The notes: generated by a model from the sequence alone, not told the origin. A stretch of DNA of 50,507 nt from Symsagittifera roscoffensis (GCF_963678635.1 NW_026971574.1:1-50507); one strand, 5' to 3'. Positions 28,317-39,619 are shown, numbered from the stretch's first letter. Program-made: numbers and translations.

Positions 28317-29885
28317 TCGAAATTTAAACTATACTATCGATTACAATCATATGGGCGGTAAAAAAAAGTCCCGTATGATATCTTTTCTGCCAATTTGTTT
28401 AGTTTTACTCACATTAAAAATGAACTAACAGCTTTCTTAGAATGGCACTACCACTTTTTAGAAAAATAAATTAAATGATGTGCAATCTAAATGATCTAAA
28501 TTTGTTGGGTTTTGACCTCATTTCGCAAAAACTCAAACAGCACAATTGAAATTCGAACACAATTTTTCAAAGAAAATTAGAGAAAAGTAAACTGCCTGTA
28601 AATTTTGCAATTTTTTTGATAAATTAAATTGTTTTAGATGCACAAAATAATTATTACAAAAAAAAATTATCAACTAAAAAATACATCCGATACTGCACAA
28701 AACGACACGCATACTAAGTTAACAGCACCAACACATTTACAAATTTTATCAAATCATAGTCATTTATTATTATTTCAGCAAAAAACTTACAGAACTACAT
28801 GACGAGTTCATAGAAAACGACCTCGACGAGCTCATTCATCACCTGCAGCAAACTTATAATACTGACCGCCTACTCATAATCTATCAGCTAACGAATGCAG
28901 TCTCATCATAAGATATCTATATCAACGACCCGTAAGGCCCACACCCGTACACAACGCATCCTCATGAAGCGTTTATACACTATTATCCCAATTTCAATTC
29001 TTGATCAATCGACATTCATGGTCGCGACTCCTCTGTGGCCCTCATCCTAGACACGGCAACCGTTCCAAACTTTAGATGGACAACATAACATTGATGCTCC
29101 ATTTTTCTTCTACTAATACTGAACAATAAAACCAACCAGATTTCTATGTTGACGAAAACACCTCTCTCCCTATTCTCTCCTGGTAACCATTCTACGTTTT
29201 CAAAAATAGTTTTTAAAAAAATTTCGCAAAGCCGAAGAAGATGAACTTGTATAGCCAGACAAAAAAAGCTTAGCTTATAGCATTATAGCCGCATTATAGC
29301 TTAAAAACTCACCAACCAAGTCCACATTTAAGACTCTGGGCCCATCACCATCTTACACAATTACACTAACCAGTACAGATACAACTTTTAGGAAACAATC
29401 ACATTATCACATTTAATCACAAACTCCATGACCTCATTTAAATTACTCACCATGAACTCACTGTCACTTCCGGAGAAGGAAAAACAAAATGAGCATTCGA
29501 ACTTCTTTGGTCACTCTTACGAACTGAAGATGCATATAACTTGCCTGCAAAACTTCGTAGGCAATCACACATGATTCTAACTAACTTCCGCAAAAGGTTT
29601 GTCTCTGACCCCGACCCACGGTAAACATGATTTGGTGATTTTTTTCTACCTAATTTTCAGAAACTCACTCCCAGTTTTTAGATGAGCGTTTCACCTTTGA
29701 GATTTAACCAAAATTTTCTGAACAACAAAAATGAAAAAAAAAAAAACGGTTTTTTTTTCTCAAAAATTCCAGATGACTAAAGCTACCAGTTTGCCCTATT
29801 TTCATCAAATGACTTAAAACTTCAAAGGTAGCAGTAAAATAAAAAAATTCATGCAATAAAATTCTTATTCATGTAAGAAATATAT
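28317..29885 (+). repeat. Partial segmental repeat, copy U4
   Basis: Diverged copy of the middle of the unit. TACTATCGATTACAATCATATG (28332) corresponds to 16240, and GAAGAAGATGAACTTGTATA (about 29234) to 17088. TTCGTAGGCAATCACACATG (29552) matches 17955 and GATGAGCGTTTCACC (29682) matches 18080. It ends near CATGTAAGAA (29870). A plus-strand frame around 28800-28900 reads LDELIHHLQQTYNTDRLLII. The last part recurs in U2 as ENTDRLLLIYQL, so the segment was once coding. The family is not identified. Confidence 0.8.
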
Positions 29886-30339
29886 CACTATATTGCTCAA
29901 CAGCAAATTTATCATTGAGACCAGCAGCTGCCACTCTTCTCAGAGATTATTCACAAAAAGTTCAGATTTACACTCCATCCAACAATCAGAAGCAGAATTT
30001 TGGTCTGAAAAAAAACAGTTCCCGAAAAAAAAATAGTTTCCGAATGAGTAGAATCAGTTTAAGAAAAGTGTTTTACCTAACTAAATTCTTTGACAATACT
30101 CAAAGTTATCTTTAGCCTCAGCCAGAGAACAAATAACCTAACTTAAAAGTTTTTTGCTCTTCTTCCCCTCTAAGCTCACAAGGCGATCAATATACGCTAG
30201 ATATATTGTGTTGAAAAAACACAAAATTAAGGTAAGGATAGGTAATAACTTAAGAAGTAGCACGAAACTTCCGAGCGAAATTAGAATAGCCTGAAGAAGA
30301 CATAGTATACTGTATACAAATTACTCTGTCATAAACCGA
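29886..30339. other. Gene-free AT-rich stretch
   Basis: Contains a short plus-strand frame (29915-30115, basic and Ser-rich, no domain) in A-rich sequence and a near-palindromic AGTATACTGTATAC at about 30305. Nothing here supports a gene. Confidence 0.4.
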
Positions 30340-30800
30340 ATGCATACAATTACAATACACATACAAATATACAAGTATCACTTCATACGAACATACTTAA
30401 AACGCATAAATAAATTTACATACAGACACGTATCTATACACAAAAACATACAAACAAACAAATGTACAAAAAGGTGTGTACAAACAAAAAATACAAGCAT
30501 ACATATAAACTTACATACACACAATTACACACATACATACAAACATACAAGCATAAAAACATACGTACTTAAATACATATATGCATACAAACACACAAAA
30601 ATTCATTCAAACTTGCGTGCATACATACATAAGTACATACATATATACATAAATACAGACATAGGTACAATCATACTTACATACGTGCATACAAACATAC
30701 ATAAATACAAAAACACATACAAACCCGCATTTACACATAAATTTATACATATATCTATTATAAAATTAGACAAAAAATCATTCATACACAAATGCATAAA
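30340..30800. repeat. Degenerate CATA/TACA simple repeat
   Basis: Dense ACATACA / CATACAAA words with irregular interruptions, for example near 30425-30560 and 30600-30720. It gives a spurious frame of 189 residues (30340-30909) made mostly of His, Thr, Lys, Ile and Tyr, which is a translation of the simple repeat. A similar array lies at 31600-31985. Confidence 0.9.
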
Positions 30801-31359
30801 CATATGCACAAATTCATACAAGGGATTAAAACCAATGAAACTAAATTTTTCAGGTATGTCGCATAAAAAAAACAAATTTAAAAGAATGGCAAAAACAAAA
30901 AACAACTAAGAAAAATTTTTGAATATGATTTTTTCCTAAAACATGAAATTTTTTGAATCGTATAAAAAGCATGACAACCTTAAAATATTTATTTTTTACT
31001 TGACTTGAAATTTCTGATGAACCTAAATTATTTAGTAAAACAAACACTCAAAAAGTAACACAAACGATTACAAACAGCAAAAAGAAACTGAAACTGGAAA
31101 AATCATCAACTGCTGAAACCAATAAGAAATAACCTAACTTTTAATGAAATTTAAAAAAAACTGTAACAATTATACGAAAGTGTTACTTTTTTTGTAAAAA
31201 TGAGGTTTTTTTCATTTTCATCGGTAAAACATACCTTTTTAACAGTAAAAACCGCGCTCCCGACCCGCTTTTGCTCAACAAAGTTAGGTAAAAATTTGAA
31301 AAAAAAATCTTTGAGTGATTTGAGAAAACGGCAAGAAATCAAACTGATTGAAAGCTGTC
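30801..31359. other. Non-repetitive AT-rich interval upstream of the exon candidate
   Basis: No match to the segmental repeats was seen. It contains homopolymer runs and short frames on both strands with no recognisable domain. Its position directly upstream of the TATA box at 31360 makes it the likely 5' flank of the candidate gene. Confidence 0.4.
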
Positions 31360-31397
31360 TATAAAATAAGTTATCGCTCAGAAGTTATTTTCGCTCA
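31360..31397 (+). promoter_or_regulatory. Candidate core promoter (TATA box and initiator)
   Basis: TATAAAAT at 31360-31367 is followed 35 bp later by GCTCAGAA (31393-31400), a plausible initiator. That would give an untranslated leader of about 75-80 nt before the ATG at 31474. TATA-like words are common in AT-rich DNA. The call depends on the coherent order TATA, initiator, ATG, signal peptide, splice donor. Confidence 0.3.
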
Positions 31398-31473
31398 GAA
31401 CGAATTGATTTTAAAAAAATTTTGCCGCACTTCGGAAACTACCGCTTTTCGGAGTCTACTACAGAACCATAAA

Positions 31474-31546
31474 ATGCATATTTTCCTCACTGTTTTAATG
31501 ATAGTTTGCTATCCTCGGAAAATTTGCCTCTCAAGTGACTATGAGG
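31474..31546 (+). CDS. Candidate first coding exon with signal peptide, secreted protein
   Basis: ATG at 31474 in a good context (A at -3) encodes MHIFLTVLMIVCYPRKIC followed by LSSDYE. The hydrophobic run IFLTVLMIVC looks like a signal peptide or membrane anchor. The frame is left at 31546, immediately before GTAAGTG (31547-31553), a consensus 5' splice site, giving a phase-1 exon of 73 nt. The frame is also open upstream to about 31348, so a longer N-terminus is possible. No downstream exon can be assigned: the CATA repeat (31600-31985) and the inverted-repeat arm (from 32410) follow. The gene may continue beyond, may have been interrupted, or the match may be chance. Confidence 0.3.
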
Positions 31547-31599
31547 GTAAGTGAAATAGCCTTTTGTCAAATGGAGCCTTTTTTTTCGAAAGTTGAATT

Positions 31600-31985
31600 A
31601 CACAAATCAACTTACTTTCATACACACAAACTTACATAAACGCATGAACATGAATATGTACACACATACATTTTTTAAATGTTTTTCTGCAAACACACAA
31701 ACATACACAGATGCTTACAAAACCAAAATTAAATAAAAGTTTAGCATACATACACTCTTGCATATACGCAAAATTGCATTGATACATAGAAACATACTAA
31801 ATTACGTAAACACATACATACGCTTATACAATCATAAAAACAAACAACGTATGAAGATATAATTTAATTACTACACATAGAAGCATACACACGTACATGG
31901 CGTTAAACTTACATTTATACACACATACAAATATGCATACATACATACTTAAGTTCATCCTATACACTTAACGTCATAAATTCTT
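31600..31985. repeat. Degenerate CATA/TACA simple repeat, second block
   Basis: Many ATACATA / ACACATACA words from TACACAAATC near 31600 to TACACTTAACG near 31970, interrupted by unique stretches. Same composition as 30340-30800, so the exon candidate is bracketed by two related simple-sequence blocks. Confidence 0.85.
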
Positions 31986-32306
31986 TTATATAAACACACA
32001 TATACGCCATTCCCACGAATCGGCACTGTCGAACTCTTCGACGAGAAGGAAACGGGCATTAGCGACATTAGCCTTGAACTCGTTGTGAAAAGGAGGGTAA
32101 GAGTATTCTGGAACTTCAAATTTTATAATTCGAATTGCGACAGAGTATTTCCCAGAAAATCAAAGAAACAGCCATATTTGTCAAGAAAGAGAGAAAAAAC
32201 GGAGAACTGGATAAGGAAGACGAGAAAAGGTCGACAAGAAAGGAAAAACACAAAATCCCTTTTTGTGACGATCATACACAATAAGTCACGTAATTGGAGC
32301 CGATAG
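31980..32306 (+). other. Open frame of 108 codons without ATG
   Basis: Frame open from just after a TAA at 31977-31979 to the TAG at 32304-32306, in sequence clearly richer in G and C than its flanks. It begins ILLYKHTYTPFPRIGTVELF and continues with DEKETGISDISLELVVKRR, then a very basic Lys/Arg tail (RKREKTENWIRKTRKGRQER). There is no ATG in frame and no obvious 3' splice site before the RIGTVELF part, so an internal exon is possible but unproven. No family recognised. It lies just outside the left inverted-repeat arm and I saw no copy on the right side. Confidence 0.25.
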
Positions 32307-34321
32307 GAAGAATAGAGGCTTCAGTGGGATATCCGGAGCAGAACAGTATCCTCTCATGCCGCTAGATTAAGTAGATAAGAGCGTTATCTCAAAGGGAGAG
32401 CTGAATTGGAGGCCCGGTGCCCAGAAACTCAATGGACTATAATATAATTTTTTTTAGCTGCTTTGATGCCCTGAATAGCTGAATTTACTCTGATTTTGTA
32501 TTGTATTTCAGAGCTTGAGTAGCTAGAAAGAGGAAAGGGTCAATTCATCTTTAAATGGGTTTAGTATATAACTGTCACTAAATACAAAGTGAAATATGAT
32601 ATTCGAGCTGTGCTTTTAAGGGTAATCACGTAGTCTGGGGAACCGAGACCCAGCTATGTAGTTATCTTCGCATGTAACGAAAGCTGATCAAAAGTCGTTT
32701 GAATGATGGCCTAAAAATGGTAACTTTTTAATTAGCCCTAAACACAACAGAAAATCAACTCGCTAGGTCTAGACGGTACAAATACGGGTAAAATTTAGGT
32801 AACTGATGCCGGCCAGTCGTCAATAGGTGCTTTTTCTTTGCTCCGTCACTGTGTAGTATTTGGTCGAATGTTACATAGACGTTTTTAGGCGCTCCTGGGT
32901 GGGCATGTTAAAGGCATAAGGGCAACAAGATCAGCAAACGTTTCAGCGACGCGCCCTCTGCTCCGGGAAAAAACCCGCGTTAGAAACCTCAATGTCTTCT
33001 GTTGTTTCAGCGGAAGGTACCGACCCTCCGTCTGGTACTATTTAGCTTTTTAACTTAGTTAAGAATTAAAAATCCGGGGGACAGCGGGTTAGGTGAGAAG
33101 TGACAAGTCCGCTTATCCCAAGGCCCCGGGTTTAAAAACACTTAAAGAGACAGCTTACAACCAAAAAAACAGCGTATAACAAAGTGAAGACCAAAAAAAT
33201 TTTACTTGAAAACAGAAAATTACAAAAAAAAGTTAAAAAAATTCCAAAGAAGACCAAAAAGAGTTAAAATTATATACAATGACAGGTTATATTTTTTTTC
33301 CGGACAAGATATCATCTGATTTTCCTATTTGTTGATGTTTCAGATTGGATAATATCATTTCTGATCGAAATATTGAATGTTTTGGTGGTGGTTAGGTACC
33401 CTCCCTTTAGTGTTGTTTGAGTATTTGAACATGTTAATGATAGTTTTGCCGGTGACTAGAGGGTAGAGTGGCAAGCTGACAGACGTGTTCCAGACTCAAC
33501 AAAGAGCAACATGAACAACGTCTACAATGATTGTTGTGTATCGTTGTTACAATTTTAGTATCATTCCGGAACTGTTTCATTAAAACTTAAGTCCTAGTGG
33601 GCACAATTGGCGCGGTCCGATTACACCCCCCATCACTTGCAAGTTTCCGAGATAAGGGTCGTAATTCTGATATTTTGATGCCAAGGAGGGTGTAGTAGTT
33701 TTCAATAACGACTGCTAATAGGTTATCTTTACCTATTATTTAATTTTTATCTCCCATTTTGACCCGAAAAACACCCCAATTTTGATTTTCTCGAAATATA
33801 CCAAACTCTTAACCCCCAAAATTTTGGATATCTGAGTTTTCACGAACAGAAAAAAAGCTTCTGCGCATTGAGTTACTACAGAAACCGCGCGGGAAATGAC
33901 CTAATAGAAGTTGGCGTTGATCAAAATTTTTCGATCAAGTTTATTGTAATTTTCCGAAATTAGTCAATATGTTTTGAGGATTGATTTTTGATGTTTTAGA
34001 GTTAGAATGATAAAAAAAATTGCATTAGAAGCCTGTATAAAAAACAAACTCAGTTGCTAGATCAATTTCCGAATAGCTCCGTGGAGAGAGCTAGATACTT
34101 AAAGATCCAAAAAATAAGGAATCGGAGGGTCCAAATTTGATAATTTCTGGCCAAAATTTCGTTTTCAAACCAATTATGTCCAGTTTTTGTTTTATCCCAG
34201 TACCGTAGAGGGCTACTTCTCTCGTTTCAAGTATTTCTAAGCCTTTTCAGTATATATTGGAGGACCCTCGAAGCGAGACTTGAAAAAAAAATTCAGAATT
34301 TTGAGGGAACACTCAGAGGCA

Positions 34322-34523
34322 ACCCTCCGGAGCTTATTAACTTTCTTATAAAACCTGCTTAGTGAATTTAGGGGGACCCTCCGAAGTACCTAGGTATCTA
34401 GGTTACCCTCAGCCGTAACCCTACGGAGTATGCAACGTGCTCATACAACCCTCCGAAGCAACCCTCCGAGGATACTTAATCCCCATAAAAACCCTCCTTA
34501 GTGAAAACTTGATGGGACCCTCC
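34322..34523 (-). repeat. GGAGGGT motif cluster in left arm
   Basis: Six exact ACCCTCC words (GGAGGGT on the minus strand) begin at 34322, 34376, 34448, 34461, 34491 and 34517. Most are followed by GAAG, GGAG or GGAA. They sit in a diverged tandem structure of about 140 bp: CTTAGTGAA...GGGACCCTCCG occurs at about 34359-34383 and again at about 34498-34524. The mirrored cluster is at 46381-46874. Confidence 0.8.
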
Positions 34524-34709
34524 GGAACAATTTGAACATCTTAGATAACCCTTTACAGTCAAAAAAGAAGGTCCATTACTCACAAGGTGTGTATATTCGG
34601 AATACATGAGCCCATTTGACCCGGAGATTGGCATTCCACTTTGAATTCTAAATCGATTTCATCAGAAGTGTCCGAACAAATTATTTGATTATGATTTTGG
34701 TTGCGTAAT

Positions 34710-34775
34710 TGCCTTGAGCTACTTAACAGGAAGGCTCGGGCAATCCGGGAACACATAAAAGAGGATATCGGTGAG
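34710..34775 (+). other. 61-nt coding-like module followed by a splice-donor consensus, copy 1
   Basis: Bases 34710-34770 translate as CLELLNRKARAIREHIKEDI plus one base, followed directly by GTGAGTGTAT. The amphipathic, Leu/Arg/Glu-rich peptide is helix-like. Copies on the minus strand at 46078-46138 and 45890-45950 align without a gap and end at the same base before GTGAGTGTAT. Substitutions between copies are synonymous or mostly conservative (Lys/Glu, Ala/Val, His/Gln, Ile/Leu). It may be the 3' end of an exon ending in phase 1. The upstream frame is blocked by stops in this copy about ten codons before the module. Confidence 0.4.
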
Positions 34776-34841
34776 TGTATATAGAATTTTGAGGGAGCCC
34801 TCCGAGGCAACCCCCGGAGCCTACACACCCAACCACAAGAC

Positions 34842-36412
34842 CCAACACAGCACTAGGGTTACGAAAACAGTCAACAAGAGCATAACGTAAGAACGTAATA
34901 ATACCAAGTTACACAATACAAATCGGAACTGCAAGCAAATGAAAAAATAATTCCATTACTCTACTTTCTTTTAAGGACCACGCTACAAAATTTTTAGGCT
35001 TTAAAATTACAGGAAGGTTTTCTGGAAAGAAAATGCATTGTTCCGAAGTGTCAAACGTATCAAAAAAGACCAGATCGCAAATCACATTTAAAAAATTAAA
35101 AATTTTGAAAAATCTTCACATCTCAACCCATGGTAATGTAAAAGTGAACTCGAATACTTAAAATTTTTTCAAAACAAACCTAAAACACAGACTCTTGTAG
35201 ATTTTCACATTCTTCCAGGCTCAAATCATCAACACCAGTTTGAATAAACCACGGGCATAAACAATTTGAAAAAATTATCCCTAACTTGACGCATACGGAA
35301 GGTTGACTTATGAACTAGCACAATAAACTAGCACAAAAAATGTCCTATGAAATTGTAAAGCTATCATTAAAAACACTACATACTAAGGAAAATCGTTGGA
35401 GAAAAATTCAAACCTGTTCAACCCAAACACAAATTAGAGGACGACACTATGAAAAAACCAAGGCACACACTAGCCTGGAAGATTAAATAAAGATATTGTG
35501 ACCTCGCGACTCGCATCCAGGCAACCATTGTTTTTTTTTCCTAAGAACGCAATTACTTTCACCTACAAATTTGCTAAAGTTTGAGAACGAATGATTAATA
35601 TTCACAAACAAAAGACACGCTCTAGAGTCTCTACCATTCGATAAAGTATACCCAAATCAAAAGAAGCAACCTAGAGATCACCATCAAAGTGGAGGAGAAA
35701 AAGTAAAAGTTTAATACTTTAATCAAATCTAACCAGAGATAATTTCGCATGTAAATATCCGTAAGCATTTTAAAAAAAAACAATAATCCAAAAACTATTT
35801 AAAAACAAAAAATGTTTCACTGATTAAGGATGAAACATTCCTTGGTACTAAATTTTCACTAAGAATTTCTCACCATAATATGTCACTGGAGACGATAGGG
35901 GTGCTATCAACGAAAACCCATTATCTGTAAAAATAAATGTCGACATTTTATGAAGACGAGCATAATTGTGGGACACCGATGTCCCATAAGGATCACGGTG
36001 TAGTCAAAACGTAGTACAGCTCAATCTGGACAAAATAAGTTTTCCACGCGCCGCACACCAAAAAATGCCACCTAGAAAATTTCATCAGAAAGCATACGTG
36101 CACTAGCTAAAAAACCAAATTTAACCTCAATTTTTATAATGATGTTCCTTTTATACTCGACATGCGACATCATATACAAGCAACAAGCTTTAGAGAACTT
36201 CAAACAAACATTGACACCTTGCACAGACAAAAAATTGATCAAAACCTTAGGAGAGTCGACAAAAAAACTGGTTTCTCAGACATCTATAACAAAGAATTAA
36301 GTGGAAACTTAAATAAAACTATTGATTACAATCATATGAACGGAGAAAAATTTCCGACTTGATATCTTTCTATCAATTTATTTTGTTTTACTCACATTCA
36401 AAATGAACTACT
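34842..36412 (+). repeat. Partial segmental repeat, copy U5
   Basis: Diverged copy of the first 2 kb of the U unit, lying inside the inverted-repeat arms. CAGCACTA...TTACGAAAAC (34851) corresponds to 14403-14440, the GACGCATACGGAAGG block (35288) to 15214, ATATTGTGACCTCGCGAC (35493) to 15434 and AAAACCTTAGGAGAGTCGA (36239) to 16177. Bases 34970-35140 show no match elsewhere. A frame at 36162-36362 contains QNLRRVDKKTGFSDIYNKEL. The same peptide is recognisable but broken in U1-U3. It ends at an abrupt junction near 36412. Confidence 0.8.
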
Positions 36413-38555
36413 CTGAGGCAAAAATTGATCATTCCACGATGTACATTGATTAGAAATGATAAAAACACCGAATGATCAACTGACGTAAAATTATTACTAC
36501 TCGTATATAATTCTCAAACACCCCCAACTCTTCGGTTATCAACTTTGCTTTTCAGTCAAAAGCCACGAAAACCAACAATTTTCACAGGAAACAGGTGAAA
36601 AAACATACAAGGACCTTGTCAAGCATCAAAAGACTCAACTTCTTATTACTTACCACTGCACAGTCACGATGCACATATTTTTTCAACACCCACAAGTTTT
36701 CATCACCCACAACTTAGCTTATTGTTCCTAATCGGAATGACTTCTGAAAAAAGATAAAAAAATACAGCCAGTGATGTAAAAAAAACTGTTACACTGCCAA
36801 ATTGTTGAATCACAGATCAACTCACGTCTTACACTCAACTGAAATCAAGAATAAGGAACGTTCATTAAAAATTCGAAAACCACCTTACACCAAAGCACAT
36901 CAAAGTATGTGCAACCTGTCGAAAAACAACTTTATGCTTAATTATTAATCTAATTGACCAGAGAAAAAACAATTTACGCAATACATGAACAACATCTTAC
37001 CAAAATACTCAAAGGAACACGCCCTCTGAGTTTTTACCGTTAATATTTTTTCACTTTATGCCGTTTTGTTGAATTATCTGAAGAACTATTTAATCACAAA
37101 CCAATTGACAATTGGAAAGCATTATAAAAATCAACAAAAAACACGTTTAAAACAAAAACCAGAAAAACAAATTTCTTTTATCACTATTACACAATTGACG
37201 AGTCAAAAACCACAAATACATTTAATTCGTGAAACAATCCCAATCATCTAGACTTCCATTCATCGGGAAAAGTTATGAAAATTTTATACCGCAGTCAAAA
37301 TATTGGAAATTCCATATGCAAAATTACTCGACTACCTGACACTTTCGTTCTAAACGTCTATTTGAAGTGTTTATGAGACATACATCTTATTCATTTTTCC
37401 TTGAGTTAAAAATTCTAAATCAATTTTTATCTTCTTAGAAGTAAAATACAAACAATCAGCAAATCAGCGCTCTTCAAATTCTAACATTTTTTATTCGCCA
37501 CTACAGATCAATTAAGCGAATAGATCAATTAGATTTGTAATTTCATATGTAATTCCTTAGGTCAAAAACAAAAATTTTTTAATTCAGACATCATGAATAA
37601 ACATGAAACAAAATTACAAATGAAGGCACCAAACATAAAAATCTACATTATTGAAAAAAGCAGGCCCCAAAAATCCGCAATATAAACAAAAAGATTAGTC
37701 TAAAGCCAAAATATCACTAGAATTTCTAGCCTACTTATAGGCTTCAATAAATAAAAAACCCGGATCATTCTATGAAACACAAAAACGATCAACTTAAAAC
37801 CAGAACAAATAGACTGGTCTTCACCAAAAATTCACTTTTCAAATAAAAAAAACATTCTGACCCCACACGGTTCAATTGAAAAAAAATTATCGGAAACTTG
37901 GAAGCATTCTTCGAAAGCTCATTATTCAAACTGTAGTTCAACTTTTCAATAAAATCTTAATAACCTAAATCACGTCCTACCTAATTTTCAAAACAATTTT
38001 TTTGTGCCTTTTAACTGATAGATTATAACGTATAATTGTGTGTTCTTTTTTTTTATTCAATTTGCTATTTTTGATCTTATATAACAAACCTTTTTTCCTC
38101 TCTCAATTCTTCGACACTCAGAGCTTGTACGATAAAAACCGGTATGTTTCCTGAAGGACAAAGTTCATTTTTAATCAAAAAGATCTCCTGATAAAATTAT
38201 AATCTTTCTAACTATACTAGCGTCCCTATTATTAGCATCTTTTAAAAGAATTTTAGAAAAAACGTTGAACATTACTACCAAGGACTTAAATAGTCCTTTT
38301 TTTCATTTAAACATTTAAACTTATAACAAAATTGCTGATAAAAACCGACAAACATATTTCCTATCTGTCAATCCACCCTAATTTCCTAAGCATTTTCCCG
38401 CGATATTCGATAATCGAAACACGCAGTCAACTCAATGTTAAAAGTCCAACCCAAAATCACCCACATCGTAAACCCACATATCTTCGAGGAAATACAAGTA
38501 ACATTATTATAACAGCTAAGTCCAGCACATCATAACGCCCCTTTAAGAAAAAACA
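36413..38555 (+). repeat. Element A integrase 3' end, LTR-like region and gag start, copy 4
   Basis: From CTGAGGCAAAAATTGATC (36414) this follows 6830-7600 (AATTCTCAAACACCCCCAACTCTTCGG near 36507), then the 8450-8860 and 10220-11130 regions in the correct order. It is the one place where the pol 3' end, post-pol region and gag-start region are contiguous without tandem duplication. The integrase peptides are broken. The gag-start region lacks its ATG (ATCGAAACACGCAGTCAAC near 38407). It ends at 38555, where truncated element B begins. Confidence 0.85.
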
Positions 38556-39080
38556 AGCCACTTTTCAAAAGCCACTTTTCACACGCCTTCTTCAAACCAG
38601 TCCATTCGAATCGACTCTGTATCTTGTCGTACAATTTGTCCACTTCCTGATGGCCCATCTGATCATGTGAACGAAAAAGTAATTCGGTCTGGTATGACTG
38701 TGGTAACACTATTGAATTGTACTTGTAAAAGGACCTTGTCCTCTTCCCTGCATTTACAGGCTACGATTCCATCTTTGTTCAGCTACAACAAATCTTTTCT
38801 CTTCAGATAGAACTGCTTCAAATTTTTATAGCTGTCTTCTAAATCTCCTTTGTCAGGTGCTCCATTCTGGATCCATCTCTTCAGACTGCTCGTCAATCTA
38901 TCATTAAAAATCTATCTTGAGCCCTTAGGAGATCCGACAGCAGGTATCTGGCTTGTAGATACGTCTTTACAACGTTTAATTGTCCGCTCATTATCTCCGG
39001 AGCATGAGCCTCGTCCATCAACTTGACACATCATAACTTCTTCAAAGGTGTTGCTTCCTGCACAGATGGATCCAGATTGG
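38556..39080 (-). pseudogene. Element B integrase N-terminal region, duplicate B, truncated
   Basis: Second copy of the segment: SGQLNVVKTYLQARYLLSDL, LKQFYLKRKDLL, LFRSHDQMGHQEVDKLYDKI and FEWTGLKKACEKW, spread over three frames with stops. The last residues begin the zinc-binding half, but the Cys-x2-Cys and the whole catalytic core are absent. Sequence ends at a direct doublet of GAAAAGTGGCTT (38556-38583) and enters element A sequence. This is the 3' truncation point of element B. Confidence 0.75.
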
Positions 39081-39124
39081 TACGGACGACCGTACCATGT
39101 GGTAGTATTCTGGTTGGGTGTTTC

Positions 39125-39615
39125 GAAACTGCTATCAGCTCGAGCTCATCGGCTCATCTATCCGATTATACGCTTTGTCTACGACTTGATGGGCCATCTG
39201 ATCAAGTGAACCAAATAGCAATTCAGTTCGATACAACTGTGGTAGCACTATTGAATTGTACATGTTGAGGACGTTGTGCTCTTCTTTGCGCTTGCAGGTC
39301 ACGAGCCCGTCTTCATTAAAATGTTGCACACCCTTATTGTTCATTTTAAAATGTTTTAAGATTTTTTAGCTGTCCTCCTCTAGACCTCTTTCCCAGGTGC
39401 TCCATTTATCGATCTGTCTCTATAGATTACTTGTCATCCTGTCGTTTCGCTGAGCCCCTGAAAGATCCGACAATCGGTACTTGGCTTTCAGATATGTCTT
39501 TTTCACGCTTAGTTGTCCGCTAATTATCTACTAAGCTTGGACATCATCAATCGATTTGACATACCATATCTTTTCCAGAGGTTTCTGTCCGGATCTTGAT
39601 GCAATTCCCGGTCCA
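39125..39615 (-). pseudogene. Element B integrase N-terminal region, duplicate A
   Basis: Broken copy of the pre-integrase/zinc-binding segment: NGAPGKEV, then a frame 39344-39135 with FNEDGLVTCKRKEEHN, VLPQLYRTELLFGSLDQMAH and QVVDKAYNRIDEPM, followed by a TGA. The H-x3-H-like pattern (DQMAHQ.VDK.Y) is the start of an integrase zinc-binding domain. It is homologous to 38556-39080 at a fixed offset of 539 bp. This copy is the more damaged one. Confidence 0.7.
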
Positions 39616-39619
39616 GCCC

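Larger units (their letters stand above)
32410..34775 (+). repeat. Left arm of large imperfect inverted repeat
   Basis: Read in reverse complement, this arm runs parallel to 46066-48985. Anchors: the GGTCCCGGG/CCCGGGG block and AAGTTAAAAAGCTA (left 33045-33125, right 48245-48335), CTAGACCTAGCGAGTTGATT (left about 32760, right about 48610), the GACCGCGCCA-type block near 33610 and 47770, and CTTTCTAGCTACTC (about 32520 and 48850). Homology fades near 32410 outside and stops at 34775 inside. Indels, mainly in 34260-34560, make the right arm about 550 bp longer. There is no long reading frame. It contains A-rich low-complexity sequence at 33130-33300. Confidence 0.85.

Noticed and set aside
15000-29900. 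Envelope gene of an endogenous retrovirus in the U units
   Set aside because: Only scattered peptides with hydrophobic parts. No furin-type cleavage site, fusion peptide or cysteine pattern could be recognised.
30340-30909. Plus-strand frame of 189 codons and its minus-strand partner (30603-30905)
   Set aside because: Composition (His, Thr, Tyr, Ile, Lys) is that of translated CATA-type simple repeat. No domain.
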